Positions 7,716 to 16,728 of a stretch of DNA of 64,000 nt are shown piece by piece. The position numbers and the translations under genes are program-made. The notes beneath the pieces are model-generated. The model did no database searches. It had not been told where the DNA came from and worked only from the letters and a program-made list of their open reading frames with translations. The stretch is from Opimibacter sp041746735 (GTDB taxonomy: Bacteria > Bacteroidota > Bacteroidia > Chitinophagales > Saprospiraceae): positions 62,001 to 126,000 of the forward strand of contig JBGTGP010000017.1 in assembly GCA_041746735.1 (NCBI GenBank), written 5' to 3'. Position 1 is the stretch's first letter. Each line of letters begins with the position of its first letter.

Positions 7716-10451
7716 ATGGCGAAGAAGGAAAAGCGTGTGGAACGGCCTCAGGTGGTCACCGGACATGGCGGAATCGTGTATCTACAGGGCATGTATGAGG
7801 ATTATTTCCTGGATTATGCCTCTTATGTCATTCTGGAGCGGGCTGTTCCGGATATTCATGACGGACTTAAACCCGTGCAGCGTCGTTTGCTGCACAGCAT
7901 GCATGATATTCATGACGGCCGGTATCATAAAGTCGCCAATATCATCGGCCATACCATGCAGTATCACCCGCATGGCGATGCTGCTATTGGTGATGCATTG
8001 GTCAATCTCGGTCAAAAAGAACTGTTGGTCGATACCCAGGGTAACTGGGGTGATATCAGAACGGGTGACAGCGCAGCTGCTCCGCGATATATTGAAGCCC
8101 GTCTGACCAAGTTTGCCCTCGAAGTCGCAATCAATCCGCAGACCACACCCTGGCAGATGTCCTATGATGGCCGTCGTAATGAACCTATCACATTACCTGT
8201 GAAGTTTCCTCTTGTGTTGGCGCAGGGTGTAGAAGGTATTGCCGTCGGGTTGGCCACCCGCATATTGCCACACAATTTTGTTGAATTGCTACAGGCCTCC
8301 ATCAAAGTGCTGGAGGGAAAAAAATTTAAACTCTACCCTGACTTTCAGACCGGGGGTATGATCGATGTGAGTGAGTATCAAAGCGGACTCCGGGGAGGTC
8401 GTGTCCGGATCAGGGTACAGATAGACAAAGTGGATAAAAGCACATTGGTCATTCGGGAGATTCCGTTTGGCGTCACGACGACGTCCCTCATGGAGTCTAT
8501 TGTCAAAGCCAGTGAGAAAGGGCAGATCAAAATCAAACGGCTTAGCGATAATACAGCGGCCGAGGTGGAGATCCTGATTGAGCTGCAGCCCGGAGTATCC
8601 CCGGATCAGACCATTGATGCCTTGTATGCTTTCACCCAATGTGAAGTGTCTGTTTCGCCCAATGCCTGTGTCATCAATGATCATCGCCCCGTATTTCTTG
8701 GGGTGGAAGAGATTCTCAGACAGAGCACAATGCAGACTCAGGAACTACTGCGGCAGGAACTGACTATACGACTGGGAGAGTTGGAGGAAAAATGGCACTT
8801 CGCCAGCCTGGAGCAAGTATTTATTGAGAAACGAATTTACCGGGATATCGAAGAATGCGAAACCTGGGAAGAGGTCATGGCTGCGATTGATACAGGTTTG
8901 GCCCGGTACATTGCCACTCCCGCCACCCGGACCAAGGGAGATAAGCGCCAGTTCTTGCACCGTGACATTACACCGGAAGATATTCAGCGATTGACAGAGA
9001 TCCGGATCAAGCGTATTTCAAAGTACAATTCCTTTCAGGCGGATGAACTGATCCGGGGCATTGAAGAGGAACTGACCGTGGTGCGTCATGATTTGGCACA
9101 TTTGACTGAATATGCGATAGCCTGGTTTCAGCGATTGTTGGATAAATATGGTAAGGGCCGGCAGCGTAAGACTGAAATCACCACGTTCGATACCATTCAG
9201 GCGGCAAAGGTCATAGCGACCAATGCCAAATTGTACGTGGACAGAAAGGAAGGATTCATTGGCTGGGGATTGAAGAAGGATGAGTTTATCGCGGATTGCA
9301 GTGAGATCGATGATATCATCGTGTTCAGGAAGGACGGAAAGTTTGTGGTTTCCCGTATTGCGGAAAAAGTATTTGTTGGGAAGAACATCCTGCATGTTGC
9401 GGTTTGGAAACGCGGAGATGAACGTACTACGTACCATCTCATTTATGTTGACGGAAATTCCGGAAGGGCTTTTGCCAAGCGATTCAATGTCACCTCGATC
9501 ACACGGGATAAGGACTATGATCTGACCAAAGGAGGAAAGGACTCGAAAGTACTGTATTTTGCTGTACACCCCAATGGGGAATCTGAGCGGGTGGAGGTGC
9601 AACTGACACCTGGATCCAGTGCCCGAAATAAGGTCTTTGATTTTTACTTTGAAGAGTTGGCCATAAAAGGACGAGGCGCGGGCGGGAATATCGTGACGCG
9701 ATATCCGGTCCGGAAAATCACTCAGGCAGAAGTCGGTAAGAGTACGCTGGGATCACAAAAGTACTGGTATGATGAAGTCAACGGACGCTTCAACACGGAG
9801 GAGCGCGGCAGGTATTTGGGAGGTTTTGACACCGGTGATCAGCTCTTGTCCATTTATGGAAATGGGGAGTATGAGATTTCTGTGCTGGACCCATCCGGAA
9901 AACTTGATGTCCGGGATCTGGTGTATGCCGGGAAGTTTAGACCGAATGTATCCGTGTCCGCTGTTTACTTTGAAGGAGAGAAACAATGGACGATGGTCAA
10001 ACGATTCCTGATTGAGACGAGCACCGTGGGTCAGCGTTTCAAATTTATTACAGAGCATAAGGATTCCAAACTTTACCTGGTGACTCCGGATGAAAGCACC
10101 CTGATTGAATATGGGTATATGCGTCAGCGTCAAAAGGTCGTGGAGACCTTTCAGCCCGCAGAGTTTATGGAGATCAAAGGCTGGAAAGCTATTGGAAATA
10201 AATTAGTCGATAAAAAACTTATCAGCATCCATCAAACGGCAGGACCGGATGAGCAGGATGAAGCGACTCTGGTTGACGATGGCGGAGATATAGGGGGCGG
10301 GGGCATCCAGGGCGACCTTTTCAGTCCCGCCGCAAAAGGTCCGGTATCGGAAAAAAAGAAGGCTGAGGCGACCGAATCCAAGCGGAAAGGAAAATCGTCA
10401 CCCGATGGTGGTTACCTGTTGACCGGAGATACTATAGAATTTGATGTTTGA
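7716..10451 (+). CDS. parC: DNA topoisomerase IV subunit A (GyrA/ParC family)
   Basis: Breakage-reunion subunit of a type IIA topoisomerase, with decatenation as its expected role. The catalytic tyrosine is Tyr125 in AAPRYIEARL. The winged-helix region (DGLKPVQRRLLHSM...YHPHGDAAIGDAL) matches the family, and the quinolone-determining positions lie in this stretch. After the coiled coil and tower come diverged beta-pinwheel blades (about residues 500-830). The tail is low-complexity Gly/Lys-rich and ends in EFDV. At 911 residues it has the length typical of Bacteroidota ParC, and no canonical GyrA box (QRRGGKG-like) was noticed in the C-terminal blades. The B subunit is not adjacent, although parE often precedes parC in the phylum. 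A GyrA identity cannot be fully excluded. Confidence 0.9.
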   Translation: MAKKEKRVERPQVVTGHGGIVYLQGMYEDYFLDYASYVILERAVPDIHDGLKPVQRRLLHSMHDIHDGRYHKVANIIGHTMQYHPHGDAAIGDALVNLGQKELLVDTQGNWGDIRTGDSAAAPRYIEARLTKFALEVAINPQTTPWQMSYDGRRNEPITLPVKFPLVLAQGVEGIAVGLATRILPHNFVELLQASIKVLEGKKFKLYPDFQTGGMIDVSEYQSGLRGGRVRIRVQIDKVDKSTLVIREIPFGVTTTSLMESIVKASEKGQIKIKRLSDNTAAEVEILIELQPGVSPDQTIDALYAFTQCEVSVSPNACVINDHRPVFLGVEEILRQSTMQTQELLRQELTIRLGELEEKWHFASLEQVFIEKRIYRDIEECETWEEVMAAIDTGLARYIATPATRTKGDKRQFLHRDITPEDIQRLTEIRIKRISKYNSFQADELIRGIEEELTVVRHDLAHLTEYAIAWFQRLLDKYGKGRQRKTEITTFDTIQAAKVIATNAKLYVDRKEGFIGWGLKKDEFIADCSEIDDIIVFRKDGKFVVSRIAEKVFVGKNILHVAVWKRGDERTTYHLIYVDGNSGRAFAKRFNVTSITRDKDYDLTKGGKDSKVLYFAVHPNGESERVEVQLTPGSSARNKVFDFYFEELAIKGRGAGGNIVTRYPVRKITQAEVGKSTLGSQKYWYDEVNGRFNTEERGRYLGGFDTGDQLLSIYGNGEYEISVLDPSGKLDVRDLVYAGKFRPNVSVSAVYFEGEKQWTMVKRFLIETSTVGQRFKFITEHKDSKLYLVTPDESTLIEYGYMRQRQKVVETFQPAEFMEIKGWKAIGNKLVDKKLISIHQTAGPDEQDEATLVDDGGDIGGGGIQGDLFSPAAKGPVSEKKKAEATESKRKGKSSPDGGYLLTGDTIEFDV

Positions 10452-10497
10452 TCCGGCAGACCCATCATCATTTACCGTTGATGTCTGGCGGATCAAA
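10447..10497. terminator. Inverted repeat between convergent genes (possible two-way terminator)
   Basis: A 15-bp arm at 10447-10461 (tttgatccggcagac) is repeated inverted at 10483-10497 with one mismatch. It covers the stop codons of both parC (plus) and the convergent gene on the minus strand. No long T-run follows, so it would be an imperfect intrinsic terminator. Confidence 0.45.
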
Positions 10498-11139
10498 TGA
10501 CACCCGGATTTTGGACACATTATCCAGCAGGAGATTCCCCATGTAGTATCCGTCGCCTACCCAGGTGGCGACCAGGTAGAGATACTGAAACTTACCGGGG
10601 CTGGTCCAGACCAGGGTATATTTTCGCCATTCCCGGTGATGGATGACGCTCGTTTCGGTCAGCAGGCTGTTCGACAGATCTTTTTCACTTTGGAATCCAT
10701 ATACCTGAAGTTTAACCGGCTGAAGATCCGTTTCCGAATCTCCTGCGTGCAGGATGGGATGAATGGTGGTCCGGAAAGGTGACCAGGCAAGCCAAAGGTC
10801 CATCGTGTAGTAATGACCTTTGATCATCGGGTAATTTAGCTTTTGGCCTATATTCTCGCGAGTACCATTGGTATATACGGCGAGAGCTACATGGGTGTTC
10901 CCTTTTTGTGATTTTTCTTCAGGGCGGTAAAATCGGGTGAGGCGAAGGTTTTTAGGTGGAGTTGTCCCCAGGAACAAGGGTTGGGGAAGCCAGCCGGGTG
11001 GAATGACAAAATGTTTGTTGTACGCATCAAAGGATCGGTTGCGCAGTCGGAGTGTTTCCGGAGTCTGGCAAAAGATAAATGCCAACGGAGTTGTCACCAC
11101 AAGGATCACGGATGCACAGGTTTTTATAATCCATTTCAC
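10468..11139 (-). CDS. Secreted protein of unknown function, carbohydrate-binding-like fold
   Basis: A 223-residue protein with a GTG start and a clear signal peptide (TCASVILVVTTPLAFIFCQ). The mature part is beta-rich with many aromatics: NRSFDAY near the N terminus, GWLPQP, and a closing segment WRKYTLVWTSPGKFQYLYL then NLLLDNVSKI. This order (named feature, thick middle sheet, final LLLDNVS strand) resembles the galactose-binding-like beta-sandwich seen at the N terminus of many Bacteroidota surface proteins. Here it stands alone, without an OmpA or sorting domain. It converges on parC with 16 bp between. Function is not assignable. Confidence 0.65.
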   Translation of the reverse strand: MKWIIKTCASVILVVTTPLAFIFCQTPETLRLRNRSFDAYNKHFVIPPGWLPQPLFLGTTPPKNLRLTRFYRPEEKSQKGNTHVALAVYTNGTRENIGQKLNYPMIKGHYYTMDLWLAWSPFRTTIHPILHAGDSETDLQPVKLQVYGFQSEKDLSNSLLTETSVIHHREWRKYTLVWTSPGKFQYLYLVATWVGDGYYMGNLLLDNVSKIRVSFDPPDINGK

Positions 11140-11296
11140 TCAACTAAATTAGCAATCATTTGTTAACTCAGCCAATTCGTTCAGGATTCATTTTTTCCAC
11201 ACGTTGGTCTCAGATTTCCTGGTTTGGCATTACGCTTCAGCATGAAAACCTTTTGAGTAGAATTGCATTTAATACAATGATATAAAACGGGAGAAG

Positions 11297-12019
11297 GTGA
11301 CGAAGAAAGAGCTGATCGAAGACGGTTGGATTGATAAATATGTTTTGGGCCTTACCACAGAGGATGAGAGTGTAGAGGTAGAACGGTTAGCGTCGTTGTA
11401 TCCTGAGCTTCAGGAGCAGATTAATCAGGCCAGGACTAAATTGTTGGGCACCTTTAATCGCAGTCTGACACGTCCGGCCCTGCGACATTCGATGCTGACG
11501 AAACGAAGGATCCTGATGGGATCGGCTCTACTGATCAGCATCGTTCTGGCAGGATTTGCTTTTTTGTGTCGTGAGCATTTTTACCTCAAGGAGGACTACC
11601 ATACACAGTATGAAAAACTGGCAGCAGAACAAGCCAAGGTCAAAAGATTTGCTAATGACTCCAGGAAAGCAAATGAACGGGCCAGTTTTGTTAATTCCGC
11701 CACGACCAAACGAATAAAGCTTAAGGGCTGCGAGTCTTCTCCCGATGCTGAAGTCCTTGTTTTTCATTGTAAACTATCCGGAAAAATGATGATGCAGGTA
11801 GTGGATCTTCCGGAACTGCCATCCGGTCAGCATTATGAAGTTTGGGCCCAGCATCCGGAATTGGTTGACCGGAAAGTTGGGCAGTTACATCCTCCGGTTC
11901 GGTATGACAGCCTGTATATCCTGGATACGGCTTTATATTATACTTCCCTTCAAATCTCCAGTGTTGACCCCGTGACCCGGCTGAGCGAGCCTGTGTGTCT
12001 GGCTACTATTAAAAAATAA
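11297..12019 (+). CDS. Anti-sigma factor-like membrane protein (RskA C-terminal domain)
   Basis: A 240-residue protein starting with GTG. Residues 10-40 (WIDKYVLGLTTEDESVEVER) match the N-terminal ASD-like segment of RskA-type anti-sigma factors. One transmembrane helix follows (about residues 72-93), then a coiled-coil stretch (YEKLAAEQAKVKRFANDSR), then an extracytoplasmic RskA-like beta domain with the LPELPSGQHYEVWA motif. These proteins normally sequester an ECF sigma factor encoded next to them. None is adjacent here (upstream is a divergent secreted protein, downstream a TonB-C lipoprotein), so the partner is encoded elsewhere or lost. Confidence 0.8.
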   Translation: MTKKELIEDGWIDKYVLGLTTEDESVEVERLASLYPELQEQINQARTKLLGTFNRSLTRPALRHSMLTKRRILMGSALLISIVLAGFAFLCREHFYLKEDYHTQYEKLAAEQAKVKRFANDSRKANERASFVNSATTKRIKLKGCESSPDAEVLVFHCKLSGKMMMQVVDLPELPSGQHYEVWAQHPELVDRKVGQLHPPVRYDSLYILDTALYYTSLQISSVDPVTRLSEPVCLATIKK

Positions 12020-12127
12020 TTAAACACTACACCCTCCTCAAACGTTGCTAATCTAAGGTATAAAGCGCATTCTGTCAGAAACAGATGTGGTTACGTATAC
12101 TATCATTCAATTTATGAATACAACCCT

Positions 12128-13069
12128 ATGCCAAATTCCAGCCATTACCATTGTGTGTTTTTCATATTGACCGGCCTTGTGGGATTATGGTCATGCTCAA
12201 CACCTGAGGCCAGTCTGGCCGATAAAAAAAATTACACAGAGGATGACCAGCAATATCGCCGTCGACATGATGTCACGCCGGAAGAAGGAGAGAAAATCCT
12301 TCGGTACTGGTCTCATTATGTAGTTTCGAAGACGCCAAATGCCTATCGGGTTAGAATTTTCCATCCTGAAAAAAAGGTGCTTACAGAAGATAAAAGCTAT
12401 TCCACTGCGGCCCTCACGCTGCTTCACGGAACCTATAAGGGTTATTGGGATGATGGCTCTATCAGAGAAAAGGGAAGTTATCAGTATGGCCGAAAGCATG
12501 GCAACTGGCTGGAGTGTGAACCCGGAAAAGGAAAATGCTCAACGGGACCTTATCTCAACCATAAAAAAGATGGAGTCTGGACTCACCTGGATACGACCGG
12601 CCTCATAGAATCTGTGTATACCTGGAGTGATGGTCAGCGTCACGGAAAGTTTTTTCGCTATGACTCTCTGGGTCATAAAAGCAATGAAGGACTCTACCGG
12701 GCGGATACCTTGGTAGCTCAATTGTTTCCTCAGTCAGAGACAAGCCGGCCGTATTTGAAAGCCTGCCAGCAATCCGGAATCTTGGATGTATATGGATGCA
12801 CAGAGGCTATGCTTTCAGATAAGATTATTTCCTCCCTGAAATATCCGGCTTCGGCCCGCCAGATGGGTATTGAAGGTTCTGCCGTAGTCCAGTGGGATGT
12901 CATGCCGGATGGATCTGTTCGAAATATCCGTATCCCACAGGCGTTGTCCGATGATATTGAAAAAGAATCCCTTCGTGCAGCTCAGGGCATTCCGGAATGG
13001 ATTCCGGCTCATCGGGATGGAAAGCCCGTTCGGTATACCATGACCCTGCCGATCAACTTTAGATTATAA
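12128..13069 (+). CDS. Lipoprotein with MORN-like repeats and TonB C-terminal domain
   Basis: A 313-residue predicted lipoprotein (lipobox GLWSC). Residues about 95-190 contain MORN-type repeats (GTYKGYWDDGSIREKGSY, YGRKHGNWLE, DGVWTHL, DGQRHGKFFRYD). Residues about 230-313 form a TonB-C domain (ARQMGIEGSAVVQWDVMPDG ... EWIPAHRDGKPVRY). Without a transmembrane anchor or proline-rich spacer it is unlikely to energise receptors like classical TonB. It is probably a periplasmic or outer-membrane lipoprotein using the TonB-C fold for protein contact. It follows the anti-sigma-like gene by 108 bp on the same strand. Confidence 0.85.
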   Translation: MPNSSHYHCVFFILTGLVGLWSCSTPEASLADKKNYTEDDQQYRRRHDVTPEEGEKILRYWSHYVVSKTPNAYRVRIFHPEKKVLTEDKSYSTAALTLLHGTYKGYWDDGSIREKGSYQYGRKHGNWLECEPGKGKCSTGPYLNHKKDGVWTHLDTTGLIESVYTWSDGQRHGKFFRYDSLGHKSNEGLYRADTLVAQLFPQSETSRPYLKACQQSGILDVYGCTEAMLSDKIISSLKYPASARQMGIEGSAVVQWDVMPDGSVRNIRIPQALSDDIEKESLRAAQGIPEWIPAHRDGKPVRYTMTLPINFRL

Positions 13070-13074
13070 CTGAT

Positions 13075-13698
13075 TCAAACAGGAGGTTTTTTATTTGACA
13101 TCTGATGTAAGTAGGTCGCCCAATCTTCTGCAGTATCAATATCAGCTAATACAGGAAGTTCGTACCAGCTTAGGTTCAGTTTCTGTATCATCCTCTTCGT
13201 TTGCATCAGAACGGAAGAACTTCCCCAGTTGATATCTGAGAATAGGGGTGGCCAGAGTGCTTTGCAGGCCAGTAAGTAGTACCCACCATCAAATGCCGGA
13301 CCTATGACACAGTCAGTTTGGTCCAGATGATGAAAGGCTGCAAGTATCAATTGGCGCGAAATTAAAGGACAATCACTACCTATGATCATCACTTTTGAAT
13401 GGTGCATCAGTACTTCACGAAAAGCAGAAATCATTTTCTGCCCTAAATCACCCCGGGATTGGTGATGCGCGGACAGAGACGTGATTTTTTCGATGTCATC
13501 AGGTATACCCCCTTCAAAATAGAGATACACGGCAACGGGTAAATCCGCTACCAGATTCAGCGTTAACCGGACAAGTTCAGTATAGATCGTCAGTGCTTGT
13601 TCAGGGCCGACTGTAGCGGCGATTCTGGATTTTACTTGCCCGGGAAGAGGATTGCGCAGGAAGACAATTAAACCGCATTCAGTAGTACGGAGAGACAT
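13075..13698 (-). CDS. TIGR04282-family glycosyltransferase (DUF2064)
   Basis: A 207-residue GT-A-fold enzyme. Visible motifs are LIVFLRNPLPGQVKSRIA at the N terminus, the acidic motif IIGSDCPLIS, and GPAFDGGYYLLA followed by the family-typical NWGSSSVLMQT. TIGR04282 proteins are named for their association with arsenosugar biosynthesis, where they sit beside ArsM and radical-SAM proteins. Many members occur outside such clusters and are uncharacterised. Here it is the last gene of the TolC-adaptor operon, its ATG overlapping the adaptor stop (TAATG). ArsM is encoded about 14 kb away, and no ArsS-like gene is in the window. The arsenosugar role is therefore a hypothesis only. Confidence 0.85.
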   Translation of the reverse strand: MSLRTTECGLIVFLRNPLPGQVKSRIAATVGPEQALTIYTELVRLTLNLVADLPVAVYLYFEGGIPDDIEKITSLSAHHQSRGDLGQKMISAFREVLMHHSKVMIIGSDCPLISRQLILAAFHHLDQTDCVIGPAFDGGYYLLACKALWPPLFSDINWGSSSVLMQTKRMIQKLNLSWYELPVLADIDTAEDWATYLHQMSNKKPPV

Positions 13699-15101
13699 TA
13701 CTCGTCAGAGGCTTTTTTCTTTTTGTCCTGCTCGGTTTCCTTTTTCTTTCGTTGCAGTACCAGGCCGTTCTTGAGTTTGCGGGAAACAGTGGAATAGGGG
13801 CCGGTGATGACCTCTTGTCCGGTCACGAGTCCGGAGGTAATCTGAATATACTCGTTGTCCTGAATGCCGGTCGTGACACTGATCATACGGGCTGTATCCG
13901 CATCGATGACAAAGACCACCTCTTCAATAATCTTGTCTCCTGAGGTTTTTCTTGAGAGGGAGGATGTTGTATCCGAAGTGTTGTCTTTTTCCTTTTCGCG
14001 CGTAGTCACGGCCTGGATGGGGATGGCGATGGCATCTCGTTCTGTCCGCGTATTGATATCGACTGTGGCAGACATGCCGGGCCGGAAGGGAATCTTTTGG
14101 TCGGGCAGGGAGGCATAGGATTCCGGGAGTATCCGGATTTTGACAATAAAATTGGTGACCTGATCAGAGGTGAGCTGAACCTGTGCCATGCCGGTATTGG
14201 CCGCAGAACTGGCTATTTCCCGAACTGTTCCTTTGAAAGTTTGATTGAGGTATGCATCCACTTCGATGTCGGCTGTATCGCCTACCGAAACACGGAGAAT
14301 ATCATTTTCGCTGACCTCGACCTGCACTTCCATTGAGTTGAAATTGGCGATACGCATCATTTCTGTACCTGTCATCTGGATGGTGCCCACGACGCGCTCT
14401 CCTTTTTCTACATTGAGTTTGCTGACGATACCGTGTGTAGGAGAAGTGATTGTAGTCCGGCTCAGACTGGTGCGAATTTCCTTCAGGCTTGCCTCAGCGC
14501 TGGCTACATTGAACTCGGCGGATTTTGCACCCTGTACTGCCGCGCGGTAGGTTGCTTCTGATGAGCGGAGATTGGCTTCCAATTGGAGAAGACTGGCTTC
14601 AGAATTTTCAAAATCCTGAGCCGAGATCACACCATCTGCTTTCAGCTTCGTGTTTCGGTCATGAATACGGCGAGTATTTTCTAATTGGGCTTTAATTTGT
14701 TCGATTTGCGCTGTGGCATTTTCAATGGAAGACTTGGAACGGGCCAGTTCGGATTTAGAGCCATTGACGCTGGCATTGGCTCTTTCAACGGCACTGACAT
14801 AGGCTTCAGGATCTATCCGGGCCAATATTTGGCCGGCCTGGACGGAATCGCCTTCTACCACAAAGAGCTCGACCACCTCGCCGCTGACATCGGAACTGAT
14901 CTTGACTTCTTTTTCGGGAAATATTTTGCCCGAGGCGGAGACGGTCTCCCGGATATCTCGTAGCGCCACCATCTCGGTTTCAACGGGCTCGCCTTTCGGT
15001 TTTTTTCTGGCTTTGATGGCGGCTGCAGCTAACAACAGGATGAGGAGACCCGCGAGGGTCCAAATGATCCATTTGCTGGATTTCTTTTTTGGTTTTGTCA
15101 T
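13698..15101 (-). CDS. Efflux periplasmic adaptor subunit (HlyD/MacA family)
   Basis: A 467-residue membrane fusion protein of a tripartite exporter. An N-terminal transmembrane anchor (WIIWTLAGLLILLLAAAAI) is followed by the lipoyl half-motif SSDVSGEVVELFVVEGDSVQ, a long alpha-hairpin (about 95-215) rich in Ala/Glu/Gln, the second lipoyl half (ITSPTHGIVSKLNVEKGERV), beta-barrel and membrane-proximal domains. The tail is strongly basic (KKKETEQDKKKKASDE). It lies 48 bp downstream of the TolC-family gene and is joined at its stop to the glycosyltransferase gene. The inner-membrane pump or ABC subunits are not in this cluster. The substrate is unknown. Confidence 0.9.
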   Translation of the reverse strand: MTKPKKKSSKWIIWTLAGLLILLLAAAAIKARKKPKGEPVETEMVALRDIRETVSASGKIFPEKEVKISSDVSGEVVELFVVEGDSVQAGQILARIDPEAYVSAVERANASVNGSKSELARSKSSIENATAQIEQIKAQLENTRRIHDRNTKLKADGVISAQDFENSEASLLQLEANLRSSEATYRAAVQGAKSAEFNVASAEASLKEIRTSLSRTTITSPTHGIVSKLNVEKGERVVGTIQMTGTEMMRIANFNSMEVQVEVSENDILRVSVGDTADIEVDAYLNQTFKGTVREIASSAANTGMAQVQLTSDQVTNFIVKIRILPESYASLPDQKIPFRPGMSATVDINTRTERDAIAIPIQAVTTREKEKDNTSDTTSSLSRKTSGDKIIEEVVFVIDADTARMISVTTGIQDNEYIQITSGLVTGQEVITGPYSTVSRKLKNGLVLQRKKKETEQDKKKKASDE

Positions 15102-15149
15102 TTCAGTTTATACAATTGATGCTACAAGCGGAAGGATCGGATTCAAATC

Positions 15150-16580
15150 TCAATTCAACCGGATACCCCGGCCCATATAATACTCGATGACCTTGATCCG
15201 GAAAAAATAGTCGTACCGGGCGATCAGCAGGTTGTTTTCAGCGATATCGCTTCGGTTACGGGCACTCAGATATTCAAAGTTGTTGAGGGTGCCAAGAGCA
15301 ACCCGGCGTTCGGCATTGTCCAGGGCTATACGGGCAGCCAGAGCTGATGCCTCTGCACCTTCAAGCGATTTCCGAGAGGCTCTGGCCGTAGTCAGCGCGC
15401 TTTGGATATTGGTTTTCAAACTTTGTTTGATCTGATCTGATTGGATAGACGCAGAAATCACGTTGAGCTTAGCACGTTCGACGGAAGCTTTATTACTATA
15501 ATTATTATACAAAGGAATAGATAAGGAAGCGCCAACACCATACCCGATATTGTTTTCCAGTTGATCACCATACGGAATGGGTTGTAATGATGTGGGGAAG
15601 GTGGATTCCACTTCAAATATCGCCGATTCACCGTTGATAAATACACCAGATTGGGGTATGCGGAGGGTGGTATAATCTCCAGGTTGTTTGGCAAGGTCAG
15701 ACCAGTTGGAACCAATATTACCTCCGATACTGAGGGTTGGCATCAATTGACTGCGGGCGATGGGGATACCCAATTCGCTGGCTTTTTGGCGTAGCTCAGC
15801 GGCTTCTATCTGAGGCTGGGTGGTCAGAGCGGCGGAATAGACATATTGAAAAGATTGGGTTTCAAGGGCTTCCAGTGTTTCAACATCAATGACTGGTCGT
15901 TCAATAGCCAGCGGATAGTCTGGTTCCATCCACATTTGCTGTTTGAGACTAAGCAGGTTGATTTCAATATTGTTTTGTGCGGAAATAACGCCTTGCTCAT
16001 CTATAGCGATTTGGCTCAGGATATCATAGCGATCATTATCAGGTCGGCTTCCGGCCTGGATCAATTTTTCGAGGTTTTCCAGTTGACTTTGACTGAGGGC
16101 GACTCTGTTTTCTGCAATGGTGAGGTTCTCATAAGCAAAGAGTACATTCAGGTATGAAAGGGCTACATTGAGAGCAAGGTCATTTTCGCTTTGACGAATA
16201 TCTTCAGTCGCCGCAGCTACATTCAGATTGTTTTGGCGGATAGAATTATGGATTCGAAATCCATTGAAAAGTAGAACTCCGGAATTCAGTCCAATACTTT
16301 GATAAAGGGCATCTTCTGTTTCAAAATCGTTGGTCGCCGGATTGACAAATCGACCGAAGGTGATACCAAAATTTGTACTGGCGTTAAGATTGGGAAGGCG
16401 TTGTTGCCGAAGTTGCTTGCCGGAAATGTCAAAACCTTCTTTATTGAGCCGGGCCTGTCGGATATTCATGTTGCGGCTTAGCGATTCCCGGATACAGCGT
16501 TCCAGATCCCATTTTTCCTGAGCGTTCATGCTCATGAGCAGCACGACGACGATCCACACCGACAAGAGGAACTTACGCAT
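15150..16580 (-). CDS. TolC-family outer membrane channel
   Basis: A 476-residue outer-membrane efflux protein. The start at 16580 gives a good signal peptide (MRKFLLSVWIVVVLLMSMNA) and removes an unlikely 96-residue upstream extension. Two OEP repeats are visible. Family-typical segments include the N-terminal WDLERCIRESLSRN, YGVGASLSIPLYNNYSNKA at the second repeat and the closing ERRVALGTLNNFEYLSARN. It would form the trimeric tunnel for the adaptor encoded 48 bp downstream in the same operon. Confidence 0.92.
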   Translation of the reverse strand: MRKFLLSVWIVVVLLMSMNAQEKWDLERCIRESLSRNMNIRQARLNKEGFDISGKQLRQQRLPNLNASTNFGITFGRFVNPATNDFETEDALYQSIGLNSGVLLFNGFRIHNSIRQNNLNVAAATEDIRQSENDLALNVALSYLNVLFAYENLTIAENRVALSQSQLENLEKLIQAGSRPDNDRYDILSQIAIDEQGVISAQNNIEINLLSLKQQMWMEPDYPLAIERPVIDVETLEALETQSFQYVYSAALTTQPQIEAAELRQKASELGIPIARSQLMPTLSIGGNIGSNWSDLAKQPGDYTTLRIPQSGVFINGESAIFEVESTFPTSLQPIPYGDQLENNIGYGVGASLSIPLYNNYSNKASVERAKLNVISASIQSDQIKQSLKTNIQSALTTARASRKSLEGAEASALAARIALDNAERRVALGTLNNFEYLSARNRSDIAENNLLIARYDYFFRIKVIEYYMGRGIRLN

Positions 16581-16728
16581 CATATTTTGGTTTTGCGGGG
16601 CTAGTATAGTAAGGATGTACCGAATGGTGATGAATTTTCTATCAAGTCGTGTAAATACCGGATCAAATCCATGTGAGGTCGATTCATGATGCAAATTTAC
16701 AGTACTTAGCCGGTAATTCGGGAGGAAG

